A stretch of 64,000 nt of DNA from Clostridia bacterium (GCA_017551095.1 JAFZMQ010000032.1:1-64000), one strand, 5' to 3'; numbered from the stretch's first letter, positions 45,758 to 54,672 are shown. Numbers and translations: made by a program. Notes: generated by a model from the sequence alone, not told the origin.

Positions 45758-46932
45758 TTTTCTCCTATGATTATGCTGTCTGTTTCCTTTAATATTCCCT
45801 TTGTATCATCAAATTCCTTTGATATTATTACAGTCTGGTCGGCAATATCGGTATAAAGGATTTTGCACTTTCTCAAAAATGTACCCGATTCTGTACGCAC
45901 CATTACCTCTTTTACGCCATCTTTATTACGGATTGCAGACATGGGAATGCGATACCCCTCATAGCTTTCCAGGACAAGCTCAATTCCCGTAAATCTAAGG
46001 GACAAAACTCCCTCTTTATAAAGTTCGCATTTTATTACAACCACATTTTTTTCCGCACCCGATTCCTCGGCAGATATATAGCTCACAACGCCGTTTGCCT
46101 CAATCCCGGGAAGCTCGGTAAATCGGATTTTTACTTTCTGACCTGTATGTATTTTTGAGGCACTGTCCGATTTTATCGCCGTCATAACATACCATGTCTG
46201 ATTGTTTATAACCTTACAAATCGGTTCGCCTTCGCTTACCGTTGTCTGCGGTTTTGCGTCGGGTATTTTTATTGCATCATATTCCGCAAGATGATAGCCC
46301 AGTATCTCTTTTGGATTTAAAGTTTCCTCTAAACCATCAATATTTTTTGAAAAGACGCCCGACATCTGCGAATAAACATCATTTTTGCCGCTCTGCAAAC
46401 TCGATTCAAGCGACTGCTTTTTGGCTTCGAGATTTTCTATGTTATCTGTTCTTATGTCCTTGACATCGCCTGTTACTATACTGTTTATCTGTGCTTTATA
46501 GCTTTCCATATCGAACAAATCATTCTTATTCGCAGATTTTATGATGTTATTTTTTATTATATCTATATTTTCCTGACTGTTTGAGCCGAAAGAATAAGAG
46601 GAATTTGAAGAATTTTGAAGCTCTGCAATCTTTTGGTTTATGGTATTAAGTTCGGCTAATGTTTGCTCTGAAACATCTCCTGTATATACCGTTGAAAGAA
46701 TACTGTTCTTTTTTACCTTTGTTCCCTCTTGAAGATAGTGATACACTTTCCCGCTTACAGTCGCATTATATACCTGTTCGGTTTTTACAATGTATCCTGT
46801 TGTGACTATCTTGTTTTCATAAACCTCACTAACCGCAGGTTGTGACTTTATAGGTCTTCCAAGATAGCGTACGCCGTAAAATGTAAAGAATACCGCGATA
46901 CAAACAAGGATAATATATAAACTCTTTTTCAT
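45754..46932 (-). CDS. HlyD-like membrane-anchored protein of the division cluster
   Basis: About 392 residues from ATG 46932; ATG 46944 inside repeat copy B is an alternative. One N-terminal membrane helix (KKSLYIILVCIAVFFTFYGVRYL) leads to an extracytoplasmic part. Barrel-sandwich-like strands (TGYIVKTEQVYNATVSGKVYHYLQEG), a helical hairpin (about 120-200) and a second half-barrel (ICKVINNQTWYVMTAIKS, HTGQKVKIRFTELPG) follow. This is the layout of periplasmic-adaptor or HlyD proteins. No partner exporter is nearby; the position before yggS-sepF suggests a wall or division role, which is inference. Confidence 0.82.
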   Translation of the reverse strand: MKKSLYIILVCIAVFFTFYGVRYLGRPIKSQPAVSEVYENKIVTTGYIVKTEQVYNATVSGKVYHYLQEGTKVKKNSILSTVYTGDVSEQTLAELNTINQKIAELQNSSNSSYSFGSNSQENIDIIKNNIIKSANKNDLFDMESYKAQINSIVTGDVKDIRTDNIENLEAKKQSLESSLQSGKNDVYSQMSGVFSKNIDGLEETLNPKEILGYHLAEYDAIKIPDAKPQTTVSEGEPICKVINNQTWYVMTAIKSDSASKIHTGQKVKIRFTELPGIEANGVVSYISAEESGAEKNVVVIKCELYKEGVLSLRFTGIELVLESYEGYRIPMSAIRNKDGVKEVMVRTESGTFLRKCKILYTDIADQTVIISKEFDDTKGILKETDSIIIGEK

Positions 46933-46935
46933 AAT

Positions 46936-47097
46936 AATTTCCATAGACTTTCTGCCCACAAAAAGTAATTTAAAATTATATCTTGCCTTATCTGTGGGCT
47001 GATAAGGCGTATAATGGAAATTATGCACATCGCCGTTTTGCCAAAGGCAAAATATCGGCGGTGCATCTAATTAGTTAACGTGATTCTTCACGTTAAC
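46936..47097 (+). repeat. Structured intergenic repeat element, copy B
   Basis: 162 bp matching copy A at 14746-14909 with about 17 differences. The same parts are present. AATTTCCAT (46936-46944) is complementary to ATGGAAATT (47013-47021). A hairpin GCCTTATC/GATAAGGC has a TGTGGGC loop that matches TGCCCACA upstream. A hairpin ATGCAC/GTGCAT has an inner TTTTGCC/GGCAAAA. A last hairpin GTTAACGTGA/TCACGTTAAC closes it. It lies between engB and the HlyD-like gene, and its edge carries that gene's upstream ATG. A short reading frame runs from inside it into the HlyD-like gene. Confidence 0.88.
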
Positions 47098-47103
47098 TCC
47101 TTT

Positions 47104-47688
47104 TTAAAGCATTGACTCAATCAATTCCCATACCGCCGTCTTGCCGTCGTCATTTTTTGTAGAAAACGGGATCAGGAGGTCATTTTGTGAAAGCTCCAAT
47201 TCCTTTTCAAGCATTTTCATATTCTCTTTAAACTCTTTTTTATTCAGCTTGTCCGTCTTTGTTGCAATAATCACCGCTCCGCCCGTTTGCATTGACCGTA
47301 TCCACTCTAACATCATTTTATCGTCAGATGTCGGGGCGTGGCGTGAATCCACAAGCAGAATTACCTTTTTAAGCTGTTGTCTGCCATGCAGATAATCTTC
47401 TATCATACTGCCCCATTTTTCGATTTCTTCACGGGAACGCTTAGCATAGCCGTACCCCGGCAAATCTACCAAAAAAATTGTGTCATCAATATTATAAAAA
47501 TTGATTGTTACCGTCTTTCCCGGTGTCGCACTCACTCTTGCCAGGGATTTTCGGGAAAGCAGTTTATTTACAAGAGATGATTTTCCGACATTAGATCTCC
47601 CCGCAAAAGCAAATTCTGGAAGTATTTCCCTTGGATATTGTTCCTTTTTTACCGCAGAAACGGCAATTTCAGCATTATGTAAATTCAT
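47104..47688 (-). CDS. engB: Ribosome biogenesis GTPase YsxC/EngB
   Basis: 194 residues from ATG 47688 (GGAGG 5 bases ahead; a longer in-frame start has no site). G1 GRSNVGKSSL, G3 DLPGYGYAK and G4 TKTDKLNK are clear, with the family's SATPGKTVTINFY switch region. It helps assemble the 50S subunit. It has its own promoter and opens the minus-strand run through the division genes. Confidence 0.95.
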   Translation of the reverse strand: MNLHNAEIAVSAVKKEQYPREILPEFAFAGRSNVGKSSLVNKLLSRKSLARVSATPGKTVTINFYNIDDTIFLVDLPGYGYAKRSREEIEKWGSMIEDYLHGRQQLKKVILLVDSRHAPTSDDKMMLEWIRSMQTGGAVIIATKTDKLNKKEFKENMKMLEKELELSQNDLLIPFSTKNDDGKTAVWELIESML

Positions 47689-47727
47689 TTTAACCTCCGA
47701 ATCCGGCATTTTTAATCATCAAATGAT

Positions 47728-47756
47728 ATTATATAACATTTTATCTTTTTTTTCAA
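47728..47756 (-). promoter_or_regulatory. Promoter of engB
   Basis: Minus strand TTGAAA (47756-47751), 17-base spacer, TATAAT (47733-47728), about 40 bases before the start codon. Confidence 0.82.
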
Positions 47757-47773
47757 CATTTTTTGCGATTTAT

Positions 47774-47803
47774 TGAAACAAAAAAAACGGCAAATGCCGT
47801 TTT
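47774..47803 (-). terminator. Terminator after the glucokinase gene
   Basis: Minus strand AAAACGGCA-TTTGCCGTTTT stem followed by a run of T (from the A run 47780-47787). It closes the dnaE/mtrB/pfkA/glucokinase run just before the engB promoter. Confidence 0.82.
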
Positions 47804-48752
47804 ATTTTGTTGCATTTCTTGCCGCTATCGCAGCACCGATTATACCTGCGTCACCGAAAAGCTGTGCAATTTCGATTTTGGCTTTTGGCATATACCTATT
47901 GTAATCATTTTTCTGCACAAATTCGTTTACAGGTTTTAAAAGATAGTCTCCCTCTTTTGATATGCTTCCGCCTATCACCAGCTTTTCAGGCTGAAATATG
48001 TTTACTAAGTTTGTTATACCCTCTGCTATGTATTCAAAATATTTTGATACAACTTCCACTCCATATTTATCGCCTTGCTTTGCTGCCAAAAATGCCGTAT
48101 GTCCGCTGACTTTTCCCTCTTTCTCGGCAATTTCGTGCATAAGACTGTCCTTATGTTTTTCCATAGCCTCTTTTGTCTGGCGAATAAGTGCCGTAACAGA
48201 CGCATATGCCTCCCAGCAGCCTTTTCTGCCACAGGTACACGGCTCACCGTCCATTTTTATAACGGTGTGTCCAAGCTCCGCTCCGACACCGTTAAAGCCT
48301 CTGAAAATTTCACCGTTTATGATAACTCCGCCACCGACACCCGTTCCAAGCGTAATAAATACAAAGCTCTTACTGCCTTTTGCGTTCATCTCATATTCGC
48401 CCAAAGCTGCTGCATTTGCATCATTTTCAACATACACGGGAATATCTATGTGCTTCTTAAACTCACCTGCCAAATCAACGTGACGCATACGCAGATTATT
48501 GGAATACTCACATACTCCATTTGCACTGTCAATAGAGCCGGGGCAACCTATTCCCGCCGCGGTTATATCATTTACAGAGATACCGACCTTGTCGGCAAGT
48601 TGCTTTACTACATCAGCCATATCTTTGACTATTTCGGAAAAATGGCGTCCGCTTCTTGTGGGAACTGATGCACTTTCTAACATTTTACCGTTTTCGTCAA
48701 CTATACCTACTGCGATATTTGTACCGCCCAAATCAATACCGGCATAATACAT
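47802..48752 (-). CDS. ROK family glucokinase
   Basis: 316 residues. N-terminal phosphate loop GIDLGGTNIAVGIVD, the catalytic region (YVENDANAAALGEYE), LGTGVGGGVI, and the ROK zinc motif CTCGRKGCWEAY are present. It phosphorylates glucose with ATP in the cytoplasm. Following pfkA by 17 bases, it forms an early glycolysis pair. ROK kinases for other hexoses look similar, so glucose is the likely but not proven substrate. Confidence 0.9.
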   Translation of the reverse strand: MYYAGIDLGGTNIAVGIVDENGKMLESASVPTRSGRHFSEIVKDMADVVKQLADKVGISVNDITAAGIGCPGSIDSANGVCEYSNNLRMRHVDLAGEFKKHIDIPVYVENDANAAALGEYEMNAKGSKSFVFITLGTGVGGGVIINGEIFRGFNGVGAELGHTVIKMDGEPCTCGRKGCWEAYASVTALIRQTKEAMEKHKDSLMHEIAEKEGKVSGHTAFLAAKQGDKYGVEVVSKYFEYIAEGITNLVNIFQPEKLVIGGSISKEGDYLLKPVNEFVQKNDYNRYMPKAKIEIAQLFGDAGIIGAAIAARNATK

Positions 48753-48769
48753 ACTAATTTCCTCCTATT

Positions 48770-49744
48770 TTATACCGACAGTTTTCTTATAAGTCCCATA
48801 AGCTCGGGTGAAAGCTCCTTCTTCATTGCCAAGCCTTCTTCTATATCCACATCTGTAACCTTGCCGTTTTGCATACAAACGATACGGTTCTGTTTGCCTT
48901 CAAGCAAAAGCTCAACACACTTAGAACCCATAAGACTTGCTACCACACGGTCATATGCCGTAGGTGAGCCGCCTCTTTGGATATGTCCCAAAATGGTAGC
49001 TCTTGACTCCATACCCGTTTCTTCTTCAATCCGCTTTGCCATCTTTTCTGCACCGCCGACACCCTCAGCAACTATTACTATGCAGTGTTTTTTGCCTCTT
49101 TTTATACCTTTTTTGATGACATTTATTACATCACGCTCAAAATCAAACTCAAATTCGGGTATCAAAACCAATTCTGCTCCACAGGCAATTCCTGCCTCCA
49201 CTGCGATATATCCTGCATGACGCCCCATGACCTCAACAACCGAGCATCTTTCATGGCTGGAAGATGTGTCACGGAGTTTATCAACAGCAGAAATAACGGT
49301 ATTTAAGCAGGTATTATAGCCTATTGTGTATTCACTGCAATCTATATCGTTATCGATTGTTCCCGGCATCGCGATTGTGGGAAGTCCTAACCTGCACAAA
49401 TCTCTCGCACCGCGGAATGAGCCGTCACCGCCTATTACTACAAGTCCGTCAAGCTCTGCCTTTTTTGCATTTTCAATAGCCTTTTTCATTCCTGCTTCTT
49501 CTTTAAATTCAAGACACCTTGCAGTTTGCAGAATAGTTCCGCCCTTTTGCAGAATTTCGCCGACGCTTCTTGCACTCATATGTTCTATATCGCCGTTAAT
49601 GAGACCGTTATAGCCCTTTTTAACGCCATAAACCTTAATGCCGTTATAAATTCCGCACCTTACAACCGCACGGATTGCAGCATTCATTCCCGGGGCATCG
49701 CCGCCGCTTGTTAAAACACCTATCTTTTTAATTTCCTTTTCCAT
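48770..49744 (-). CDS. pfkA: ATP-dependent 6-phosphofructokinase
   Basis: 324 residues from ATG 49744; the longer start at 49777 has no ribosome binding site. IGVLTSGGDAPGMNAAIRA, the GGDGSFRGARDL ATP site (Gly-Asp-Gly), the catalytic PGTIDNDID and VEVMGRHAGYIA are as in bacterial ATP-PFK. It commits fructose 6-phosphate to glycolysis. Its place beside dnaE is common in Clostridia. Confidence 0.96.
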   Translation of the reverse strand: MEKEIKKIGVLTSGGDAPGMNAAIRAVVRCGIYNGIKVYGVKKGYNGLINGDIEHMSARSVGEILQKGGTILQTARCLEFKEEAGMKKAIENAKKAELDGLVVIGGDGSFRGARDLCRLGLPTIAMPGTIDNDIDCSEYTIGYNTCLNTVISAVDKLRDTSSSHERCSVVEVMGRHAGYIAVEAGIACGAELVLIPEFEFDFERDVINVIKKGIKRGKKHCIVIVAEGVGGAEKMAKRIEEETGMESRATILGHIQRGGSPTAYDRVVASLMGSKCVELLLEGKQNRIVCMQNGKVTDVDIEEGLAMKKELSPELMGLIRKLSV

Positions 49745-49782
49745 ATCCTTATGTCCTTTCAAACAGAAATTATGCAAAAATG

Positions 49783-49959
49783 CTAAATTTCCATATCTAT
49801 TATAATCTTATGTGCAAGTGAAACTTCCCTCGACGGAACTAAAAGCGTAAAATACTCATCACTCTTTTTTACGAAAGAAATCACTTTTATATCTTTAAGT
49901 GCCTGACGGAGAGCCAAAATATCCTCTGCGTCTTTTGACATATAAACAACCGTCCACAT
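49783..49959 (-). CDS. Small DUF2007-like protein
   Basis: 58 residues from ATG 49959, one base after the mtrB stop. The sequence MWTVVYMSKDAEDILALRQ and the later YFTLLVPSREVSLAHKIIID resemble the small signal-transducing-like DUF2007 fold (beta-alpha-beta with a closing helix). It has no cysteine, so it is not the zinc protein anti-TRAP. Function is unknown. The tight link to mtrB suggests co-translation. Confidence 0.65.
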   Translation of the reverse strand: MWTVVYMSKDAEDILALRQALKDIKVISFVKKSDEYFTLLVPSREVSLAHKIIIDMEI

Positions 49960-49960
49960 A

Positions 49961-50197
49961 CTAACTATTCGCTCCCGACCTGATGCTTCCATGCTTCGTA
50001 AGAATTTCCGCATGTCCGTTTACCTTTATTGCGGAAGTTGTCTGCGTAAACTGTGCAATATACACCTCGCCGTTATCAAGCTTTTCCGTATGATGAAATT
50101 TAGTACTTTGACCTCTGGTAAGTCCCATAATATTAACACCGTCTTCAAGTGCTTTCACAACTATATAGTCGTTAAAAACATTATTCTCTTCTGACAT
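49961..50197 (-). CDS. mtrB: trp RNA-binding attenuation protein (TRAP)
   Basis: 78 residues from ATG 50197, with GAGGAG 8 bases upstream. Close match to Bacillus TRAP: VVKALEDGVNIMGLTRG, TKFHHTEKLDNGEV, IAQFTQTTSAIKV. The tryptophan-pocket residues known from Bacillus (Thr25, Gln47, Thr49, Ser53 there) are all conserved. Of the RNA-contacting Lys37, Lys56 and Arg58, the two lysines are kept but the Arg is Asn60 here. TRAP is an 11-subunit ring that binds (G/U)AG repeats when loaded with tryptophan. No trp operon is in the window. It has its own promoter. Confidence 0.9.
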   Translation of the reverse strand: MSEENNVFNDYIVVKALEDGVNIMGLTRGQSTKFHHTEKLDNGEVYIAQFTQTTSAIKVNGHAEILTKHGSIRSGANS

Positions 50198-50200
50198 ATT

Positions 50201-50213
50201 CTCAGCTCCTCTC
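50201..50213 (-). promoter_or_regulatory. GAG triplets over the mtrB ribosome binding site
   Basis: Minus strand reads GAG-AG-GAG-CT-GAG (50213-50201), three triplets with exact 2-base spacers, and the first two form the Shine-Dalgarno region of mtrB. A fourth GAG occurs at 50188-50186 in the coding sequence. TRAP binds such spaced triplets, so self-repression is possible; a full site has more triplets. Confidence 0.4.
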
Positions 50214-50227
50214 ATAATTCAGTCAGC

Positions 50228-50256
50228 ATTTTAACATTTTTTCAAATAAAATTCAA
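50228..50256 (-). promoter_or_regulatory. Promoter of mtrB
   Basis: Minus strand TTGAAT (50256-50251), 17-base spacer, TAAAAT (50233-50228), in the 74-base gap after dnaE. Confidence 0.72.
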
Positions 50257-50271
50257 CAGTTTTGTATTTTT

Positions 50272-53200
50272 TTAGCTCATTTTCACATTATTTTCGCCAA
50301 AAATGGCAGAAATATCGTCAATAACGCTGCTTTCTTCATCAATCCAGCAGTTTTGCGGTGCATACATTTTCTTTTTGGTATCACTTATGTAAAAGCAAAC
50401 GGGCGTATTTCCGCTATGTTCTTTAAGCACATTCACCGCCGTTTTCAAAACGGTTTCATCATATGTACCCATTCTTATAAATAGCGTTTTCTTTCCTGCT
50501 AAGACTTCCGCCTTCGGCGATTCCTCGGCTTTTGGAGCGGTTACATTATCTAAAAGCGTCACCTTTTCGCACAATAGTTTCGGCTCTTCGTCCTCGCGTA
50601 TGCTGACACGCCCCTCTACCATAACAGCTGTTCCTTCTGCCATTATTTTGGAGTATTGTTGCAGAATTTTCGGAAATACAATTACCTCAATCGTTCCGTA
50701 CAAATCTTCCAGCGTCAGAAACGCCATTTGAGTATTGTTTTTTGTTATCTTATTCTTTCTTGTCGATATTATACCGCACAGCTTTACCGTCTGATTGTCG
50801 CGGACTCCGCCTTCTATTTCCTTAACATTCCCAAATTCATCCTTTTCAACCGAGGATATAATTGTGTATGTTTTTACATTGGTCAGCTTTTTCGTGAGTT
50901 CCTCATACTGTTCCATAGGATGTCCCGAAAAATACATTCCTGCCGATTCTTTTTCAAGTGCCAAAAGCTCGTTTTTGGGATACTCCGCTATATCAGGAAG
51001 TGCCGTTTCAGTGCTTTTTGATACATTTTCGTCACCGAAAAGCGTCATCTGCCCGTCAATATTCGATTTTTTAGACTGAGCCTCGCTATCTAAAACACTT
51101 TCATAAACATTTAAAAGCTGCGACCGATACACGCCCAAAGAATCAAATGCTCCGCATTTTATGAGACCTTCTAACGCCCTTTTGTTCATTTCCTTATCGG
51201 TCATACGGCTGACAAAATCAGAAAAGCTTTTGAATTTACCGTTTTTGTTCCGTTCCTCAACAAGCCGTGTTATAAATCCCTTACCGACATTTTTTATTGC
51301 GGAAAGTCCGAATCTTATCGAATCGCCCTCAACGGTAAAACTGTCCTCACTCATATTTATATCGGGCGGAAGCTTATCTGTGCCTGACTTTTTGCAATTT
51401 ATAAAATACTCGTTGATTTTGTTCTGGTCCTCTATGCTCGAAATCAGCGACGCCATATACTCTGCATGATAAAATGTTTTAAGATACGCCGTTTGATATG
51501 TGATAAACGCATATGCTGCCGCATGGGATTTATTAAAGGCATAGTTGGCAAATTCGTAAATTTCATCAAATATTTCTATTGCCGTTTTTTCGGGTATGCC
51601 ACGCCTTATGCAGCCGTCAATAACCCAATTTCCGTTTTCGTCCTGTTTTCCGTAAATAAAGTTTTTGCGTTCTATCTCCATTTTATCCGCTTTTTTCTTG
51701 GAAATAACACGCCTTAGCATATCTGCACTGCCTAAGGAATATCCCGCAAGTGTGCGTACAATCTCCAAGACCTGCTCCTGATACACTATACAGCCGTATG
51801 TGACATTTAAGATATTCTCCAAAAGCTTATGCTTATATGTCACTTTATCAGGATGATTCTTATTGTATACATACTTTGGTATTGAGTCCATCGGTCCCGG
51901 TCGGTAAAGTGCGATTCCTGCAATAATATCTTCAAGGCAGGTCGGTTTTAATTCCTGCATAAAGGATTTCATTCCCGCACTTTCTATCTGGAAAATACCG
52001 TCGGTTTTCCCCGTTGAAATAAGGTCATAAACCTCTTTTTTCCCATAATCAAGGTTTGAAAAATCGAGTTTTTCGCCTCGTGTCTTTTCGATAAGCTTTA
52101 TAGTGTCGTTTATTACCGTCAGGTTTCGAAGCCCCAAAAAGTCCATTTTCAAAAGCCCCATACTCTCGACGGTATCTTTAACGAACTGCGTTGTTATGAC
52201 ATCATCATTCATTTGCAGAGGCATATAATTAACAATCGGCTCACTGCATATAACGACTCCTGCGGCGTGTGTTCCTGCGTGACGTGCCAAGCCTTCAAGT
52301 GCCTTTGCCGTGTCTATAAGCTCTTTGATTCTTGCGTCATTTTCGTAGTTTTCCCTGAGTTCCTGCGACACTTCAAGTGCCTTGTCAATCGTGATATTTA
52401 AGTCATTTGGAATAAGTTTTGCCACCCTGTCCGTTTCCGCATAGGAAATGTTTAATGCCCTGCCGACATCACGGATTGCAAGACGGGCTTTCATCGTTCC
52501 GAAAGTTATTATCTGGGCAACATTGTCTTTGCCGTATTTTTCCACAACATAATCAATAACCTTTTGTCTGCCCTCGGGTGCAAAATCCACGTCAATATCC
52601 GGCATGGACACTCGCTCGGGGTTTAAAAAACGCTCAAAAATCAAGCTGTATTTTATCGGGTCAACATCTGTTATACCGAGCGTATATGAAACCATACTAC
52701 CTGCGGCACTTCCACGCCCCGGTCCTACGCCTACGCCATTGTTTTTTGCATAGTTTATAAAATCCCAGACTATAAGAAAATAGTCCACAAAACCCATATT
52801 TTTAATGACTGAAAGCTCATAATCAAGGCGTTTTTTAAGCTCGTCTGTCACCGGATTATACCGCTTTTCTAAGCCGTTTTTGCAAAGTTCGTTTAAATAT
52901 TCCCACGCCGTTTTGCCGCTTGGGACGGCATAATGCGGAAGATGTCTTGTATTAAAATCAAATTTGGCATTACAACGCTTTGCAATTTCCGCCGTATTCT
53001 GTATTGCAGATGGAGCATACGAAAACAGCTCCGCCATCTGCTCTGGTGATTTTATGTAAAATTCGTCGGTTTCAAAACGCATACGGTCATCATCTTCAAC
53101 AGTTTTCTGCATCTGTATGCACATCAAAACATCCTGATATTTTGCATCCTCTTTTTTTGCATAGTGAATATCGTTTGTAGCAACAAGTCCTACTCCAAGC

Positions 53201-53787
53201 TCCTCGGAAAGTCTTATAAGCTGAGGATTTATCCGCTTTTGTTCCGGTATTGAATGGTCTTGCAGTTCTATAAAAAAGTTATCCTTGCCGAAAAGATTTA
53301 CATATTTTTCGCCTATTTTCTTGGCCGCATCATAATCGTCCGCCGCCAGTGCTTTTGGAATTTCTCCTGCAAGACAGGCCGAAAGTGCGATAAGCCCCTC
53401 GTGATGCTCGGACAAAAGCTCAAAATCAATTCTCGGTTTATAGTAAAAGCCCTCTGTAAAGCCTTTTGACACTATATATGAAAGGTTTTTGTATCCCGTT
53501 TCATTTTCGCACAGCAAAATAAGGTGCGAATATTTTGAGTCATATTCATACACCTTGTCAAAACGGCTCCTCGGTGCCATATAGACCTCGCAGCCGATTA
53601 TCGGTTTTATACCCTGTTCCTTTGCTTCACGGTAAAAATCGACAACGCCGTACATAACGCCGTGGTCGGTTATGGCACAGGAGGTCATTCCAAGCTCTTT
53701 AACCCGTGAAACTATTTTTTTTATACTTGCAGCACCGTCTAAAAGGCTATACTCACTATGCGTGTGCAAGTGTGCAAACTCGGTCAT
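50272..53787 (-). CDS. dnaE: DNA polymerase III alpha subunit (DnaE type)
   Basis: 1171 residues. N-terminal PHP domain (AHLHTHSEYSLLDGAASI), then the polymerase core with GRGSAAGS, the catalytic PDIDVDF and YQEQ. The helix-hairpin-helix region and a C-terminal OB fold (VKLCGIISTRKNKITKNN) follow. There is no exonuclease insert, so it is DnaE rather than PolC. In Bacillota with PolC it extends primers; PolC is outside this window. GGAGGTG precedes ATG 53787. Confidence 0.96.
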   Translation of the reverse strand: MTEFAHLHTHSEYSLLDGAASIKKIVSRVKELGMTSCAITDHGVMYGVVDFYREAKEQGIKPIIGCEVYMAPRSRFDKVYEYDSKYSHLILLCENETGYKNLSYIVSKGFTEGFYYKPRIDFELLSEHHEGLIALSACLAGEIPKALAADDYDAAKKIGEKYVNLFGKDNFFIELQDHSIPEQKRINPQLIRLSEELGVGLVATNDIHYAKKEDAKYQDVLMCIQMQKTVEDDDRMRFETDEFYIKSPEQMAELFSYAPSAIQNTAEIAKRCNAKFDFNTRHLPHYAVPSGKTAWEYLNELCKNGLEKRYNPVTDELKKRLDYELSVIKNMGFVDYFLIVWDFINYAKNNGVGVGPGRGSAAGSMVSYTLGITDVDPIKYSLIFERFLNPERVSMPDIDVDFAPEGRQKVIDYVVEKYGKDNVAQIITFGTMKARLAIRDVGRALNISYAETDRVAKLIPNDLNITIDKALEVSQELRENYENDARIKELIDTAKALEGLARHAGTHAAGVVICSEPIVNYMPLQMNDDVITTQFVKDTVESMGLLKMDFLGLRNLTVINDTIKLIEKTRGEKLDFSNLDYGKKEVYDLISTGKTDGIFQIESAGMKSFMQELKPTCLEDIIAGIALYRPGPMDSIPKYVYNKNHPDKVTYKHKLLENILNVTYGCIVYQEQVLEIVRTLAGYSLGSADMLRRVISKKKADKMEIERKNFIYGKQDENGNWVIDGCIRRGIPEKTAIEIFDEIYEFANYAFNKSHAAAYAFITYQTAYLKTFYHAEYMASLISSIEDQNKINEYFINCKKSGTDKLPPDINMSEDSFTVEGDSIRFGLSAIKNVGKGFITRLVEERNKNGKFKSFSDFVSRMTDKEMNKRALEGLIKCGAFDSLGVYRSQLLNVYESVLDSEAQSKKSNIDGQMTLFGDENVSKSTETALPDIAEYPKNELLALEKESAGMYFSGHPMEQYEELTKKLTNVKTYTIISSVEKDEFGNVKEIEGGVRDNQTVKLCGIISTRKNKITKNNTQMAFLTLEDLYGTIEVIVFPKILQQYSKIMAEGTAVMVEGRVSIREDEEPKLLCEKVTLLDNVTAPKAEESPKAEVLAGKKTLFIRMGTYDETVLKTAVNVLKEHSGNTPVCFYISDTKKKMYAPQNCWIDEESSVIDDISAIFGENNVKMS

Positions 53788-53798
53788 ATTACACCTCC

Positions 53799-54671
53799 TT
53801 ACAGTTTTTTTGCTATTTCCTCAATCCTTTTAAGTCTGTGATTTACTCCCGATTTTCCTATGGGTGGATTGGTCTTTTCCCCAAGCTCTTTTAAGCTGTC
53901 AAAGGGATTTTCAAGACGCAGTTTTGCTATTTCGGCAAGAGGCTTCGGAAGGTCTGAAAATCCGACTATCTTTTGAATTTTCCGTATTGCCGCCTCCTGC
54001 TGAGCTACCGTTTTTGCGATTTTATCAATATTGGCAACCTCACAGTTTGCCCGTCTGTTTGCATTATTTCTGAGATTCTTTTCTATTGTTGCATTATAAA
54101 ACTCCATCGCAGCGGTTACATCACCCATAATGCCCAAAACATCCGCAATCTGCTCATATTCCTTTATATAAACAATGAATCTGCCTTTTCTGTATGTGAT
54201 TTTTGACTTAATTCCGCAATTTTGCAAAATTCCCACAAGCTGATTTGCATAAACCTCATATCTTGCGTCAAACTCCAAATGGTAACGGGAATTCGGGTCG
54301 CTTACCGAGCCTCCGCCCAAAAATGCCCCCCTTATATATGCCGAGCGGCAACATTCATTCGGAATAAGTGTCTCGTAGCTTTCCCCGAAAAGCATAAGCC
54401 TGTCCGCCATTGTGCTTACAAAAAAGTCAAAATCGGGATAAAATCTGAAGCTTCCGTTTTTATTGATATAGTCAATTTTTATAGAAAATACACGCCTTAA
54501 CAGAATCTGCAATCTTTCCGCAACAGCCTCATTTTCGGTAACAATAAAGATTTCTCCGCCCTGATAATTGGTGCAGAGTTTGACTATCGCCGAAAGCTCC
54601 GCTATATCGCAAGAATCGCATTGATTCCGTGTTTTTGAAATGTTTTCCTTTATGTTTTGAGTAAAGGACAT
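53799..54671 (-). CDS. whiA: WhiA family DNA-binding protein
   Basis: 290 residues. An N-terminal region typical of WhiA and a LAGLIDADG-like core (CRSAYIRGAFLGGGSVSDP) come before the C-terminal helix-turn-helix segment (RLENPFDSLKELGEKTNPPIGKSGVNHRLKRI). In Bacillus it affects division and chromosome segregation. It starts two bases after the rapZ stop; yvcK, often found between the two, is not here. Confidence 0.95.
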   Translation of the reverse strand: MSFTQNIKENISKTRNQCDSCDIAELSAIVKLCTNYQGGEIFIVTENEAVAERLQILLRRVFSIKIDYINKNGSFRFYPDFDFFVSTMADRLMLFGESYETLIPNECCRSAYIRGAFLGGGSVSDPNSRYHLEFDARYEVYANQLVGILQNCGIKSKITYRKGRFIVYIKEYEQIADVLGIMGDVTAAMEFYNATIEKNLRNNANRRANCEVANIDKIAKTVAQQEAAIRKIQKIVGFSDLPKPLAEIAKLRLENPFDSLKELGEKTNPPIGKSGVNHRLKRIEEIAKKL

Positions 54672-54672
54672 A

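Noticed and set aside
46933-47028. Extended N terminus of the HlyD-like protein reading through repeat copy B
   Set aside because: The extra 32 residues are just the translated repeat, precede the natural membrane anchor and lack a ribosome binding site.
49961-50215. Longer MtrB start at ATG 50215
   Set aside because: The purine-rich GAGGAG lies after that ATG and is correctly spaced for ATG 50197.
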